64,000 nucleotides of DNA from Saccharina japonica. Taxonomy: Eukaryota; Sar; Phaeophyceae; Laminariales; Laminariaceae. A model generated the notes under the pieces. The model did no database searches, was not told where the DNA came from, and was given only the letters and a program-made list of their open reading frames with translations. Position numbers and translations under genes: made by a program. Shown piece by piece: positions 31,771 through 44,670 of this stretch. Location: assembly GCA_008828725.1 (NCBI GenBank), contig MEHQ01002696.1, forward strand, positions 205,168-269,167. Reading direction: 5' to 3'. Positions within the stretch are counted from its first letter, which is position 1. Every line of letters starts with the position of its first letter.

Positions 31771-32912
31771 CCCTCATCGTGCTCGCCGACCCCTGCTCTG
31801 CCTACTCTGCCAAGGGCGGTCTCGGCCGTGCCCAACTCATGTCTCACGGGGCTGCGATTTTTCCAGGATTCCATGCCCTTTTTGTCACGTGGACATACCA
31901 TACCAACCAGTACATGTCATGCTTTTTTGTTCTACACGCAAACCGCATTATGCAAGATTCCGTTTTTTTTATGTACGAGTAGACGACCAACCCGGATTTT
32001 TATCGTACCGGCTCCTTTTACTGCGGATATACACGTACATATTATATGAACGAGTACCAGTACCGCTGCAAGCAGTAACAGAGTATCATATACCAGGTAA
32101 TTTTTAATATGCGATGATATCTGTACAGTATTCATACGTGCGTGGTATTCAGCAGTATGGCAGTGGTCGGTGTGTGCGTGGATATAGTACCGGCCAGGGC
32201 CTCGCGGGCGCTCGCGGGCGTGAACATGCGGGCGGTGGGCGCTGCAGCAACGTTTATCAAGAATATGGAGAGCGCACATACAAAACACACACGCTCTTTT
32301 TTTGTTTACACGCTACTGCTGTACATGCATAATCAAAGATTCCCTCATCGTGCTCGCCGACCCCTGCTCTGCCTACTCTGCCAAGGGCGGTCTCGGCCGT
32401 GCCCAACTCATGTCTCACGGGGCTGCGATTTTTCCAGGATTCCATGCCCGTTTTGTCACGTGGACATACCATACCAACCAGTACATGTCATGCTTTTTTG
32501 TTCTACACGCAAACCGCATTATGCAAGATTCCGTTTTTTTATGTACGAGTAGACGACCAACCCGGATTTTTATCGTACCGGCTCCTTTTACTGCGGATAT
32601 ACACGTACATATTATATGAACGAGTACCAGTACCGCTGCAAGCAGTAACAGAGTATCATATACCAGGTAATTTTTAATATGCGATGATATCTGTACAGTA
32701 TTCATGCGTGCGTGGTATTCAGCAGTACGATAGTGGTCGGTGTGTGCGTGGATATAGTACCGGGCAGGGCCTCGCGTGCGCTCGCGGGCGTGGACATGAG
32801 GGCGGTGGGCGCTGCAGCAACGTTTACCAAGAATATGGTGATGGAGAGCGCACATACAAAACACACACGCTCTTTTTTTTTACACGCAGCTACTACTGTA
32901 CATGCATATACC
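31771..32912 (+). repeat. Tandem duplication, unit 571 bp, two copies
   Basis: CCCTCATCGTGCTCGCCGAC begins at 31771 and again at 32342, and similarity holds through CTGCGATTTTTCCAGGATTC, TACCAGGTAATTTTTAATAT and GGTCGGTGTGTGCGTGG, with only scattered differences. The duplication must be recent or homogenised. Frames within it (for example one reading VLADPCSAYSAKGGLG) are repeated with it and do not look like a known protein. Confidence 0.85.
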
Positions 32913-32937
32913 CGTACGTACGTACGTACGTACGTAT
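32911..32937 (+). repeat. ACGT microsatellite
   Basis: GTAC/ACGT is repeated about six times. Confidence 0.85.
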
Positions 32938-35900
32938 TATAACACCTCCGAAGTACCATAGGGTGATATTTACAGGAAATAAGAAATTCGGAAGCCGTTA
33001 TATTGAAGCTAGTATAAAACGCATCTTCTCCTCTCATGTAAATAAGAAACCTAGCCTCCGTTTGTGAGTGTTTTTCATTATTAGGTGTCATGTACTACTG
33101 CTGTACACCCCTTGGCAGTACAGAGTCGCTTTGTTCGCCCTAAGCTTAGCTACCAATCTACCTCAGTAGGCTACTCCTCGCCGTTACGGGCATTGCGCGT
33201 AGCCGCAGGCGGGCGTCAGCCCGCCGCGGCGAAGCCCCCCTTGTACATATATAATTTCATGTTGGTTCAACGCTCAAGCTCCCAGGGTAAATAATTTTAA
33301 TTCCGGGCCGGCCTCAATATCGGAATCTCGGCATCTCAATATCTCGAGGAATTTTTCATTTCTTCGGGCGCTCTCTTCGAGGATCGGCTCCGGCGCCCCT
33401 CGCCCTTCGTCCCCCCCGCTTGCCTCGCCGAGAACGCGCTCGGGGGTAGAGAGAGATAAGCGAGAAGTAGGCACAATCTTGGATCTTGGGTGGCATGTCG
33501 AGCATTTCTTTGAATCTTAACAGGGGGGGGGGTAGTCACAAACAGAAAGGGGTGGCTTTTAAAAATAAATGGAGTAGTATCATACAGGAATCATATTTTC
33601 GTCAGCCTTTTGCATCGCCTGCTTCGAAGAGCCGAGGTCCATGTTTCTTCGCAGGGCATATCCTCGAGTGAGAGTTCACGGTGTAGATGTGCTCTACATT
33701 TCACAGTGCTGCTGTGGCGAGAGGGTCGATTTGAACAAGTTTGTTCGAGAGTGTATGCATGTACGCGAGGAGGGTACACGTATGTATGCAAGAGCGAGTA
33801 AGAGCATTGTCATTTTGATGTATACTACTACTGCTGTACACCACTGCTGCTGTTGTGGTGCCACACAGACAGGCAGTGTCGACAGCCATCAGTTCCACAG
33901 GAGTACGAGTAGTGTGACTCAAATAATTGTTTTCTTCGGATGAATTATTACTGTAGTATTACATTTTTTTAAGGTCGTGCTGCAGAACTAAAAAATACCA
34001 TAAATGATATGCACTCGGTTTGTTTTCATAGTCCACACGCAAGTTGCTGCAGTGTGCGGCTTTTTATGTTCTGTACTTTTTTAAAAATACGACAGCAGTT
34101 GTGAGTCTTACCCGATTGAATGTACCTTAAATGATGTACAGTTTGTAAAGTAATAATAGTATCCGGTGGTTACTTACTCGCGCAAGGAGCACAACCGGTC
34201 AGAAAATAGTGAGCCTAAAAGTGGTACCCCTACCGTGGGATTGCTCTGCTGCGGCTCTCGTACAATACCTCATCATGAATGAGGGCAGTCTATAGGGAGC
34301 AGGTAACCACGAAGCCTGTAAGCGTCAAGAAAGCGAGTTCGAGCCCCGCCGAGTGCATGCTCTCGGGCACTTTTTCTCGCAAAAAATATCTTGACTCGCA
34401 GAAAGCGTGAGAGCGTGGGTTAGCAAAATTCGATGAATGTCGACGAGCGTTGGGAAGGCTGAACCCTCTGCGCGATAAAAATCAAGGCAAGAACCGTAGT
34501 GGGGGAGGAGGGAGAGGGCTACAAAATACAATGGCTATGCAGGGCTACGTACTGCTGTTCTGTGTGTCTCATCACGGGTTTTACACTCTGCTGTACTTTT
34601 TTTGTGGTTTTCATGCCCGTGTTGCAACTACTGCTGCTGTAATACGAGCTGGGCCAGCCTTAAAACGGTTTATACGTCGGATTGGCGATGCCCCCACCAT
34701 TTTTAAGAATTTGGGCTTGATTTTTGGACACGGGGTAGCTCATGCACTCATCGACTCATTGCCCTTCGGCCCTGTAACTTTTTTTTTCATCCAAGAGATA
34801 TGACAGATCCAACAAACCGAAAAAAATACAAAGCGACCAAAACTAGTAAAAAAAAAAGAAAAAAAAAGAAGGGCTGACAGTGAATGCCTTTGAACGTGCG
34901 ATTCTAATCCGGGGTTAAAATTCCAATGCAAAATTATCTAAATTGAGCGGGGCATCGCAAAAATGACGTTTATTTCGTAATGACTTGAGTTAGTGTACAT
35001 AATCGGTTTTGGTCATAACTCTTGATGGATGGCGAATTGGGCAACGAGACTTTGATCGCTCTTCTCCTTGTGTCTTCAGCACTGTCTCCACTAGGTTTCG
35101 TTTTGATTGAAAATGACGATTTTTACGAGTATACGAATTGGGTGTCGAAAAATTTGTGTTTTTGAGTTTTGGCGGATATCTCGGCGAGATCGTGTCGGCA
35201 AAAACAAACGTTTAGAAATTTTCACGTACGTTTTTTTTTGCATAAGCACAGTGGTCCCACGTATCGGTCGTGGGATCAGGGTTTTTGGTTCACTACGAGT
35301 ACGCAGTAAAACCTACCACGTATATAATACGTAACAATCTGGGTGTACAATTCATTGCCACCCAACTGGGTGCACGCGGAAGTTTTACGAAAAACAAGAC
35401 ACAACAACATCATCACAGCAGTAAAAATACACATTATGTACTACTTCTACTCTGAAAGCCACATGAAAAGGTCGCCATTTCACCGCATTTTGTTGTTGGA
35501 TACCTGTAGGTATAATACAGCCTGAAATATACCAGGTATTGGCTTTTTAGTGTTGATTTGACAAATAATGTCTATTTTGTTTTATGACCCGGGAAATAGC
35601 GAAAAGTAATGCGTGTTTTTGTTGTGCCGTTTTATACGCCGAAATACATAATATTACGGGAGAACATAGTAAATGGGACCTCGTACGGTAATACCGGTAT
35701 TATTAGCTACTGCTGTAGGTACGAACTGCGAACTGGCGACACATGCACTAACAATACACTGCTGCTCTACGTCCTGTACTGTGCTGCTGTATGCTGTTGC
35801 TGTACGTAGTGTGCAGCTGCAGCCCGAGCACGCAATTTTTGTTTTATTTTCAAAGTAACAGTCGCTTTATCATAGCGGCAATTCCTCTATCGTTCATCGT

Positions 35901-36164
35901 GGTTTTTACGTTGCTGCAGTGCGTTTTTCTGCGCTTTTCATGCGCTGGCTTCCAGCTATAATGACAACGCATTCAACGCCAGCAACGTGTGTTGCAACTA
36001 CTCGTATGCTTGCTTTCTTTGTTGCCAACCTTTATCGCCTGGTAATGCATGAATTGGAATGGAACCCTTGGCATTCCTTTCAAATTATGTTTTCGTTCAT
36101 GTTGGATGGAACAGTTCCAACTCCTTTCCTGCCCTACCCGAAGCATGGGCGCCGGCGAATGTCG
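32938..36164. other. No supported gene
   Basis: A GC-rich patch at 33180-33240 holds a small hairpin (GGCGGGCGTCAGCCCGCC) followed by GAAGCCCCCCTTGTA, similar to 46096-46140. A G10 run lies at 33522-33531. A plus-strand frame ends at 34803 with IRAGPALKRFIRRIGDAPTI and an amphipathic tail, but no exon limits are clear. A perfect 6-bp-stem hairpin (CCCACGTATCGGTCGTGGG) is at 35255-35275. Many CTGCTGTAC words are present. Confidence 0.35.
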
Positions 36165-36950
36165 GCACCCATGCGGGGCCCTTGTATAACAAAGTAGGAT
36201 TGTGATTGTTTTGCCCGGCGGCGCGTTTTCGCTCTCGCCCCTCGCCCGCCGGCGCCGGGCGCGACCCGCGGGGGGCCGACCGGGGAGCGCGCCCCCGGGG
36301 CCTCGCCCTCGACCGTGGCCCGTGGCCCGCGCGGTGCGCTCGCGAAGCCGAGAAAATAGAGTCGGTTTCCCGGGGTACCCCGTCCCACTCGACTGAGCCG
36401 AGCAGGGCAACGTGAAACCCGCTTCTTCTGTGCAAAACGCCCTGCCTTTGCCACACCCTGTAGCCTGTAGCCCTATCGCTATACATAACGGACAATCACG
36501 ATCCCTTCAGCCTTTATGGGTTTCGAAGAGGGCACATGCAGCAAGAGCACACGCGCACGCCACAACAAGGAGGGCATCGATCGGACGACACGTCGACCAT
36601 ACTTCGAACATGCGCTCATACAACAGCAGCACAGCGTGACAAGTTGGGGCATATCGGTCATTGTGCAGCAGGGTGGCATGATGTGTGTTTCATGGCATGC
36701 TGCTACATCGCCAGGTCTGCGCGGATACGTACGTGTTTATCTCCTGGCGCAACACTGGTTTCCGTTCGCACACACTGCTGCTGTACTCGTAGACTATGCC
36801 TTTCGAAATACAACAAGCACGAACGTGTTGAAGTTTACCAGGTACGTATCATGCATACTCTTCGGACGTACCAGGTCGTGATACAGCAGCGAGAACAGCA
36901 GCAGTACCCGTGATCCTACGCTGCTGCTGCTTGCTGCTGTATAGTATCAT
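36165..36950 (+). repeat. Duplicated block D, copy 1 with GC-rich island
   Basis: It starts near CCCTTGTATAACAAAGTAGG and contains a strongly GC-rich island (36205-36420) with GAGTCGGTTTCCCGGGGTAC and CCGAGCAGGGC, matching 39150-39400. It then continues into text shared with copies 2 and 3 (TGCAGCAAGAGCACA, GACGACACRTCGA, CTTCGTACGT-like). Confidence 0.7.
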
Positions 36951-36999
36951 ACGTCTACACACAGAACGTGTAACCCACTTTGCGAATTCTGTGCGGCAA

Positions 37000-38165
37000 A
37001 CGTCGCTTCGACTAAGAATCCTGCGTACTCGTTGAAAACTCCCCGCCTTCGCCACAGTCTGTAGCCCTATGAGCAATCATGATTATTTCAGTCTGCGTGT
37101 CGACTGTTCATGCCGAAGTTCGAGCAGATCATGCAGCAAGAGCACAAACTCACGTCACAATGAGTGCAGAATCGATCGGACGACACATCGAGCAAACTTC
37201 GAACGTGCGCGTATGCAACACCACCAGCGTGACAGCGTCGGGGCATATCTGCCCTTGCCTTGTGGAGAAGGGTGGCCTGATGGGTGTATCATGACACGCT
37301 GCTGCGCCGCCAGGTCTGCATGGATATATACGCGTATCTCCCCGTACAACACTCTTTCCCGTGCGTACGTACTGCTTTACTCGTTCGTACCTTGGAATTT
37401 TCTAAATGCAAGCACGTGTTCGAGTATCATGTATATTCTTCGTACGTTCCACGTCGTGATACAGCAGCCACAGACAGCCACAGCAGTACTCGTAGTCCTA
37501 TGCTGCTGCTTGCTGCTGTGCTGCGTGGTATCTCAGGTTTACACAGGACATGGGGCTCGCGTGCTGGCGCATCACAGGTCTGGGTGCACGAAACGATCAA
37601 CGTACTACGTACGTACTCGTGCGAGGTACCCATCTCTCCGCACTCTTTCGTACGATGCTCGCATTTTCCAAGTACCACATGTTCGGAAATATAATAATCG
37701 GTATTATATTAACATTAATATACAAACCTTCTTTACATTTCTGGCCAGAAATAAACTACTCTGTTACGTACCTCGTCCATATCTACTGCTGTATGTATGG
37801 GCCAGGCTATGATAGATACAGTAACAACGGCAGCGACATGTAAACTGCCAATCAATTTAGTAGTGTGTTGCTGCTTTTTTTTTTTTTCAATTTGCACCGG
37901 ACAGCGACTCACGTGTGCTCGCAAGCCAGACGCTGCTCGCGTCCCCTCTTATTCGCACCGTCGTTTTTTTTGCGAAATTCGAGTCTCTCTTTGGACATGA
38001 TATCGGGTTTTCATGGTATCTGGTTTCTGTTTTTTTTTTGTCACCTTGGATGAACGACGTGTGCAGCCATATGGTGGTGACGGGCGAGCATGAGGATGCA
38101 GCTGCACCAACAGGTGCCTGCAACGAAACGAGCGATCATTGTGTACCAATTTGTCCGGAAATTTA
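37000..38165 (+). repeat. Duplicated block D, copy 2 (no GC-rich island)
   Basis: It shares CGCCACAGTCTG, CAGCCTGCGTGTCGACTGTTC-like text, GACAGCGTCGGGGCATATCT, TTTACACAGGACA and GTGCAGCCATATGGTGGTGA with copy 3 in the same order. A 247-codon open frame (37069-37812) crosses it, but copies 1 and 3 do not keep that frame open at similar length, so I do not call it a gene. Confidence 0.7.
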
Positions 38166-39099
38166 TTAAACGTCCCGTTTTTATGTACTCTACAACATTT
38201 ATAGTTTTGCTGCTCCTTCCTGCTGCAAGTAGTGGGGAGACAATTATAATAATAGGGATTCCTGTATACTGCTGTGCTGTTGTTACTACTGCTGGAAGAT
38301 CGATCGACTGCGCGTGAAAACATAGTAAGCCAGGTATGTATTTTTATATGATGTACCGTACGAACATACCAGAAGAAGTACGTCGTTCTTTATCCCTCGG
38401 GCGGTGAGGAACGTACGTATATTGTTGTACGTAAGCTCGTGTACGTACGCGTTTGCACGCACCAAGTATACACACATACACGCTATATGACGTACATGCT
38501 TACAATAACAAGTATCAGCCGTACGAGTAATAAAGTGTAACGTTGTAATACTTCACCTGCTAGCTGTACTGCTCTGCTGTGCGCTACATTCAGCAACAAT
38601 AATATTGTGCTGCGGTTACTGCTTAACGTAAACATCTATATATGTCGTAGTTTTGCTGGTGCTCGCTGTAGGTACGTAGGTACTATTAATATGATTATAG
38701 TGCTGCCTGTGCTGCTTCTGCTGCTTGCTACACTGCTCGCTGCTACTGCTACTTACTGCTGTATACTGTCTGATGTACATGATGCGAATAAGTCTTCTTG
38801 CTGCCGTTTGCTACACGTACACGAGAAGGATGGTCATACCTAACGACCGGAAAATGCCACGAAACGGGACCAACCATGACCGTTTTGCCACTCCTGATAT
38901 ATACCACAAACCGTGAAATGACAAGTTTTAACACATTCAAGAAAAAAAGGTGACGTCGCGATTTGTGAGACAAATACGTGTTTCATTTTCATGTGGCATA
39001 ACGCCAATTTTCTTCTAAACTTAAATGCGTACGTTAGCAACAACCGTTTTATACGGTTACCGCTGGATGGCGATGGTCGGTTTTCCGCTGTAACATGCC
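38166..39099. other. No gene seen
   Basis: CTGCTGTAC and GTACGTAC words are frequent (38270-38760). There is no other structure. Confidence 0.4.
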
Positions 39100-40340
39100 A
39101 GCTTACGTCACCCCGCGGGGAACAACCCACTCCCCGAAGGGGAGCCTTGTAACAAAGTAGGATTGTAATTTTTTTGCCCGGCGGGGCGTTTTCGCGCCTC
39201 GCCCTCCCGGCCGAGCTCGACGGCGACGGGCTCGGCCCGCGGGGGGCCGGCCGGGGAGCGCGCCCCCCGGGCCTCACCCTTCGGCTGCGGCCCGTGGCCC
39301 GCGCGGGGCGCTCGCGAAGCCGAAACTATAGAGTCGGTTTCCCGGGGTACCCCGTCCCACTCGGCCGAGCCGAGCAGGGCGACGTGAAACCCGCCTCTGC
39401 GCAAAAGTTGCTGCAAAAAAACTTCCTACTCGTGGAAAACGCCCCGCCCTCGCCACAGTCTGCAGACTGCTGTGCCCTGTCAATAACGAACAATCAGGAT
39501 TATGTCAGCCTGCGTGTCGACTGTTCATGCCGAACTTTGGTGAAGAGAGCATGCAGCAATAGCACACACTCACGCCACGAAGAGAGCATCGATGGGACGA
39601 CACATCGAGCATAAGTCGAACGTTTGCTCATGCAACAACAGCAGCAGCAGCGTGACAGCGTCGGGGCATATCTGCCGTTGGGGAGCCGGGTGGACTGATG
39701 GGTGTATAATGACACGCTGCTGCATCGACGCGTCTGCATTGTTACGTACGCGTATCTCCCCGTAACACTCTGTCCGTACTTGCTGCTGTTGTTTTCGTAC
39801 ATAGCTTGGACTTTTCGAAATGCAGGCACGTTCAACAAGTACGATGCATATCTCGTACTCTTCGTACGTTCCAGGCCGTGAATCTGCAACGAGAGACAGC
39901 AGCAGCAGTACTCGTTGTTCTATGCTGCTGCTTGCTGCTGTGTGGTATCATAGGTTTACACAGGACACATGCCTGGCGTGCTGGTGCACCACAGATCTGT
40001 GTGCACGAAACGACCAACGCACGTATCTCTCAGCAGCCTTTCGTACGATGCTCGGATTTTCCAAGTACAACTCTGTTCGAAAATATAAGAGCCGATTGTA
40101 TTCATGTTATTACTGTAGTATTATTCAAACGTTTTTTGCATTTGCTGCCAGAATGATATGGCCACATTGTGAAATTCGAGTCTCTCTTCTGACATGATAC
40201 CGGTTTTTCGTGGTATCTGATTTCTGTTATTGTTTTCTGTCAACTTTAGCTTTTGGGGCAACGGCGTGTGCAGTCGTATGGTGGTGACGGGGGAAGGTGT
40301 AGATGTTGCTAGCCCACCACGTGCCTGCCTCGAAACGAGC
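39100..40340 (+). repeat. Duplicated block D, copy 3 with GC-rich island
   Basis: The GC-rich island at 39170-39400 parallels 36205-36420 (CGCGAAGCCGA, GAGTCGGTTTCCCGGGGTAC). The remainder parallels copy 2 through ATTCGAGTCTCTCTT, GTGGTATCTGATTTCTGTT and GTCGTATGGTGGTGACGGG. Confidence 0.75.
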
Positions 40341-40885
40341 GATCTCCCCGCAAGCGTTTTTTGTTGTGTACCACTATCGTCGGAACGTTTCGTTTTTTGT
40401 GTTAATAATATTGAAACGTTTGTAACAACAGCAGTAGTTCCGGACATATTGGTAAGTGTACCAGGTACCAGGTTTAGCTGGTGCCGGGTATATCTGGTAC
40501 GTGTCATACATCCTCCACGTCAGATACAGCAACAACAGCAGGGGAAGTGTGGTGCTCTTAGTGTCGTCGTACTACAGAATTATTCTGCTCCTTGCTCTCT
40601 GCCGCAGTGCAGCAGTATTATGGTGTTATGGGTGGGCCATCGTGATGGTGCTGCACCAATTTTGTGCGAAATGGACGATCTCGCCGCGAAACTGACGTAC
40701 CACTTGGTTCGGAAATGTAGGAATCATTTGGTATTTATGTCAATATCAAAACGGTCGTAACATTACCGGACATATTGTTATGTACAGCATGAAACGTATC
40801 CACTATCATACCAGGTACTGTACAGTAGTACGAACGTACACCCTCGATCACAGTATTATATCCTACCGGTACGTAACAGGTATGA
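40341..40885. other. Tail related to block D
   Basis: GGTGCTGCACCAATTTTGTGC followed by GAAACTGACGTACCA (40640-40710) loosely echoes the end of block D. Two TACCAGGTA words occur (40459, 40809). Confidence 0.35.
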
Positions 40886-41139
40886 TACAACAAGCATCGT
40901 CTGTTTATACCTCTGGCCGGCTGCTTCGATGACGAGCGGTGAGGTCCGGAGTGCCTGGTTTGGTGTCCGCAGCAGCATAGTCTCCGTTTTCTTTTCGGAT
41001 ACGGTGAGACCTACTGCCTTGAGAACGGTCACAATGACGGCCATCATTTTCGCAAGCCCTTCTGTTGACTTAGACACAATGCCTTCATCGTCGGCGTACA
41101 GCATGCCCCATCCTGCCCTCCGTACACGTGCTTGTATAC
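40886..41139 (-). pseudogene. Non-LTR retrotransposon reverse transcriptase, catalytic fragment
   Basis: The minus strand reads RAGWGMLYADDEGIVSKSTE, continues with KMMAVIVTVLKAVGLTVSEKKTET and ends near AAGQRYKQT. YADD is the catalytic aspartate box of reverse transcriptases, and the following LTVSEKKTE is the usual helix after it in LINE-type enzymes. Only about 85 codons remain, with no start, no upstream fingers domain and no downstream thumb, so it is a dead fragment. The piece at 60805-61440 may come from a further downstream part of a related element, also on the minus strand. Confidence 0.75.
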
Positions 41140-41532
41140 GTGGTGTTATCACGAAGTGTGTACATATTACTACTGCTACTCTTTAATACTGCTAGTACTG
41201 TACATATAAGTGATACGTATGTACACGACGGTGTAAACAGACGTGAGTCGACGATGGAAGAAACGGCTGATGTCTTCTTGCGAAACAAATGCAAGCCACG
41301 AGCCGATGTGGGGAGGGCAGGGTGGAGTAGAGCGTACCACGAGCTGGTTCAGGCATAGCACCTCAAATTGCGTCAGTCACGTATGCTGCACGCAATAGCA
41401 ACTCCAATGTCACAACTTTCGTATAACACTGACCGCCATAAACAGTAGAAGAGGGTGACATCGCCAGTGCTTTCTTCAAGGACCTAGAACTGGCGCTACC
41501 GCCGAAAACGTGGCCCGACCATTCATAGGCCT
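41140..41532. other. No gene seen
   Basis: Short frames only, with CTGCTAC/GTAC words near 41170-41220. Confidence 0.4.
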
Positions 41533-41724
41533 CCAAAGAGATAAACAATAGTCAGGCGTTTCCGTAGGAATACACCCCCCCCCCCTATTTTGTTTCTGAA
41601 CGAGCTCCTTCCAGGTGGTCCAAGGTATGTTTGTACAAGATTATACGCAAATATTCGAAGGTTTGACTGCGTATGGTCAATATTATGTATTAAGTCATAT
41701 TTATCGCCCAAAATCGATTGTATG
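41533..41724 (-). pseudogene. Decayed homologue of exon candidate 8403-8538
   Basis: The acceptor context CTTAGTTTCAG and the peptide YKHTLDHLEGARSETK are kept, then a TAG follows. Upstream the frame has further stops. A C11 run lies at the downstream end, where the other copy has a donor. Confidence 0.45.
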
Positions 41725-43217
41725 CTGAAACTAAGTTAATACGAGGCTACGCCTATTTATTGCACTTTTACCGCATTAAAGTCCAAATGTCTACGCCGTT
41801 GTTGGGGGATAGACCCTGAAATTTGACACACGTGTTTTATGCGCCCTTTCCGACCCATTCACGAATGGGTTTTTTGTTTTGTTTTTTTCTCCGGACATTT
41901 CGGATACTAAAAAACATACGGGCGGGAATAACAAATCGTGGAAGAAGGGCAAGGACTGTTTAAATATTAGCAAACTGCATCATGATGTTCTCATCGACGT
42001 ACAAACGATACGAGTATGTATGATCTTGATACCCAAGACTCACTTTGGATAAAATAAACGCTGAGGGCGCAGACCACTTCCTTCTCTGTGGAGAGGCCAT
42101 AGGTATGATATGATATGATACAAGGTAGCGACTTTATGCTTTTCTTGTGTCCCTGCTTGACCAAACTTCATGCGGTTATTCAGATAGATTTCGATATGTG
42201 GTCTCAAAGTACGGTGGCAGTGCTGGCTGTTGTGGTCAGGGTTCGTAGGGTACTGTGTGTGCATGCTCTACTATTGTTCTTGTTGTCACCGGCAAACATT
42301 CACTCAGTGGTCACAGGCCAAGCTGCCATAAATCTGCAGTGGTGGAGGAATACCTCCCAAAAACACGAATGTACGGAACGATGCGTACAGCAGTTCATAA
42401 ACGTATACCAGGTATACATATGCACCACGATACTCTCTTACTACCATGGTACCGCCGTATACGTATACGCGTATATCAGGTAGGTACCACGACGTAACGG
42501 CTAGGAGAGTAGGCCGTTACCTGTTGGGCTGTTCGCAGACAGTGATGGTAAATATGTGCATATGCGCATATGAGTATACCCTGAATGCGCCCTAACGCGC
42601 TGGGCCGTTGGATTGTGATTTGAACGAGCAACCGTGTAACGAGAACCTAGCCGTCGCGCATGGCAGTGTCCCCCCGTGAGTCAAGAGGGTAAGAGGGTGT
42701 CCCTTTTTGTCATGTGCCCGATTAAGAATGTACCCAGACCTTCGAACAAATGGCGATATAAAGTAAAGAACATGTCAAATAAGAGATTGTGTCATAGCAT
42801 CCCCGTTTGTTGTGGAGGCGTTATTATTTGTGTATTCCTCCGACGAGAAGAATACCTGCCCCCCTGCTCAGAACTTCCGGAGAGGCAAGGAACCACGGAT
42901 AATACGAACCAAGCACGTGTGAGGGATCAAGAGTAACCACAGTAAACCTGCACAGTAGTCGGGCTTGTGCCCCATACTGCCTGAAGCTAATGCATCATGC
43001 TGCGGCCGTAGAACAGTAGTGTCGTATCTTCACAGTTGCCAGATATAAATGGTATAGCTGTTCCAGAGAATGTAACGAAAGGGCTAGGTGGAATAAAGTG
43101 GGATAGCGTAGTCGAGAAAGCCAGGAAGGATATAGGAGGAGACTACTGTAATAACAGATAATACTGGCCGTAAGTACGTTTTGCGGATAAACGACAGAAG
43201 AGAAAGAAAGGGTACAA
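41725..43217. other. No supported gene
   Basis: A small hairpin with TAACGGC/GCCGTTA arms lies at 42496-42521. A plus-strand frame at 42676-42936 has no recognisable motif. At 43030-43200 the plus strand may still carry decayed retrotransposon sequence upstream of the next feature. Confidence 0.35.
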
Positions 43218-43660
43218 AGGAGGGCGAGGCTCGCGCCAAGAAATGGAGCGAAAGTGGAGGAACGCTTAGATATACACGGGGGGATAGGAATGAAAAAGTA
43301 TTTGCACGGCCCAATGAACTTCGCGAAAACGCTAAAACCCAGATTTCGTGTAGGGGACCTGCACCTGCCCGAAATTCGAAAGAGGTGTACTAAAGAACGG
43401 GCGGAGAGGGAAGTAGATGCACACATGTGCCCTTGTTGCAGAGCAATATAGAGTAGAACTCGCAGTGTAGATAGTAGCGAGAAAACTTTCTGTATCCTAG
43501 AGATACATCGTGGCCACAGGCGGCGAAACGGGGAGGGGGTGAATATTGCAGAAAGTTTCTATGTAGTATGTAGAAACAACGTCATGAGCGCCCATCCGTC
43601 TGATATATTATATATCCCTATTCATAGCAGGAACGGCGCCCCGTCTCGAAAGGGGTACGT
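43218..43660 (+). pseudogene. Non-LTR retrotransposon C-terminal remnant
   Basis: An open stretch reads RNGAKVEERLDIHGGIGMKK, then FAKTLKPRFRVGDLHLPEIR, and ends VDAHMCPCCRAI before a TAG at 43449-43451. Past the stop the same frame continues SRT, then VDSSEKTF and a basic region. A Cys-Pro-Cys motif followed by an SRT-like segment and a D-S-S-E-K-T segment is what I know from the C-terminal ends of algal LINE-type polyproteins, where the first stop position is normally coding. The stop and the altered residues mark it as inactive. Identification rests on memory of the family, so moderate confidence. Confidence 0.5.
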
Positions 43661-44667
43661 GGTCGATGGTCGAATGATTAAGGCAGGCAGCAAATAAAAA
43701 AATATACCCCCCCTTTCCTCGATCACTCCTATTGGCCAAATTGAGATGTACTGCCCCCTAGCTATATACTGGTCTTGCAACTGTCAGTCAGTTTGACGCT
43801 ATGACCTGTTCGCCATCCTGACCATGCCACAGTTGCGCTCTGACGCCTGGGCGGAAAACGCGCGGAATGATCACGCCGCGCAGATAGAATTGGAGCCCAG
43901 CTGCGCATCGTATGGGAGAATGAGGGACACGATGTAGTGCCAGAAAAAGCAAAATGTAGGAGGCCAGTGAAATATTATAAATACTAAGAACAACTACACA
44001 ATCAACAAATACCAGCAGTAATACACAACGGATACAGCAATAGTTTAGGTTGAACGCCTTTTTCCAGTTTCCCGTGGTTAGGGTAGGACTGACGCTTTCA
44101 CTGACTCTCTTGATACGAAGTCTAGACCTAACTCTTATACCCGCCGCCAGTCTGTTTATTTTCATGCACGCATGCACTTCGTTGTTGTCCTGGCCGCAAC
44201 GCGTGGCTTTGAAGCCTATTTCGCACAAACGTTGCTGTGATACACAAAGTTTAGTTGTTTTTCTTCCGCAACTAATGCTTTGTGCTTCTTATTGTGATCG
44301 AGAATGCACCTGGTTTTCGCTTTCGAGCAACCAAATGTGCGAGCCCGACTGTTTGATTCGAGCAGACAATCTCCTATTTTGGTATGTTTCTCGTCTGAAT
44401 GTCCCCGTCTTTACTTTTATCGAAATTTCCCATCCTCATCAACCTCGGGTAAACCTCACAACCCGTGTGACCGTGCTTGTGATCAGAAGGTTTCCCCTTT
44501 CGCAGTGTTGATAAACGCCGTCATACACTAAAAATTGGGTACATCCTTGCAAAACAAGCAAGTTATCCCTTGCAGGGAAGAAAGGTCGTTTTCAGGGATT
44601 GAATGGAACTCATTCACGAGGACTGTCCTGATGGTGGCTGCGGCAGGTGTTTGCTCCTTGAGCAACC
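43661..44667. other. No supported gene
   Basis: Overlapping frames at 43788-44228 (minus) and 44050-44511 (plus) lack domains or splice support. The plus-strand segment 44600-44667, up to the Harbinger-like element, is open (TVLMVAAAGVCSLSN) but short. Confidence 0.35.
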
Positions 44668-44670
44668 TAA

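Noticed and set aside
34275..34365. Possible tRNA (GCGAGTTCGAGCCCCGC resembles a T arm)
   Set aside because: No matching acceptor stem, D arm or seven-base anticodon loop could be folded upstream.
37069..37812. 247-codon plus-strand frame
   Set aside because: It crosses CTGCTG-rich duplicated DNA, has no domains, and equivalent frames are not preserved in the other two block copies.
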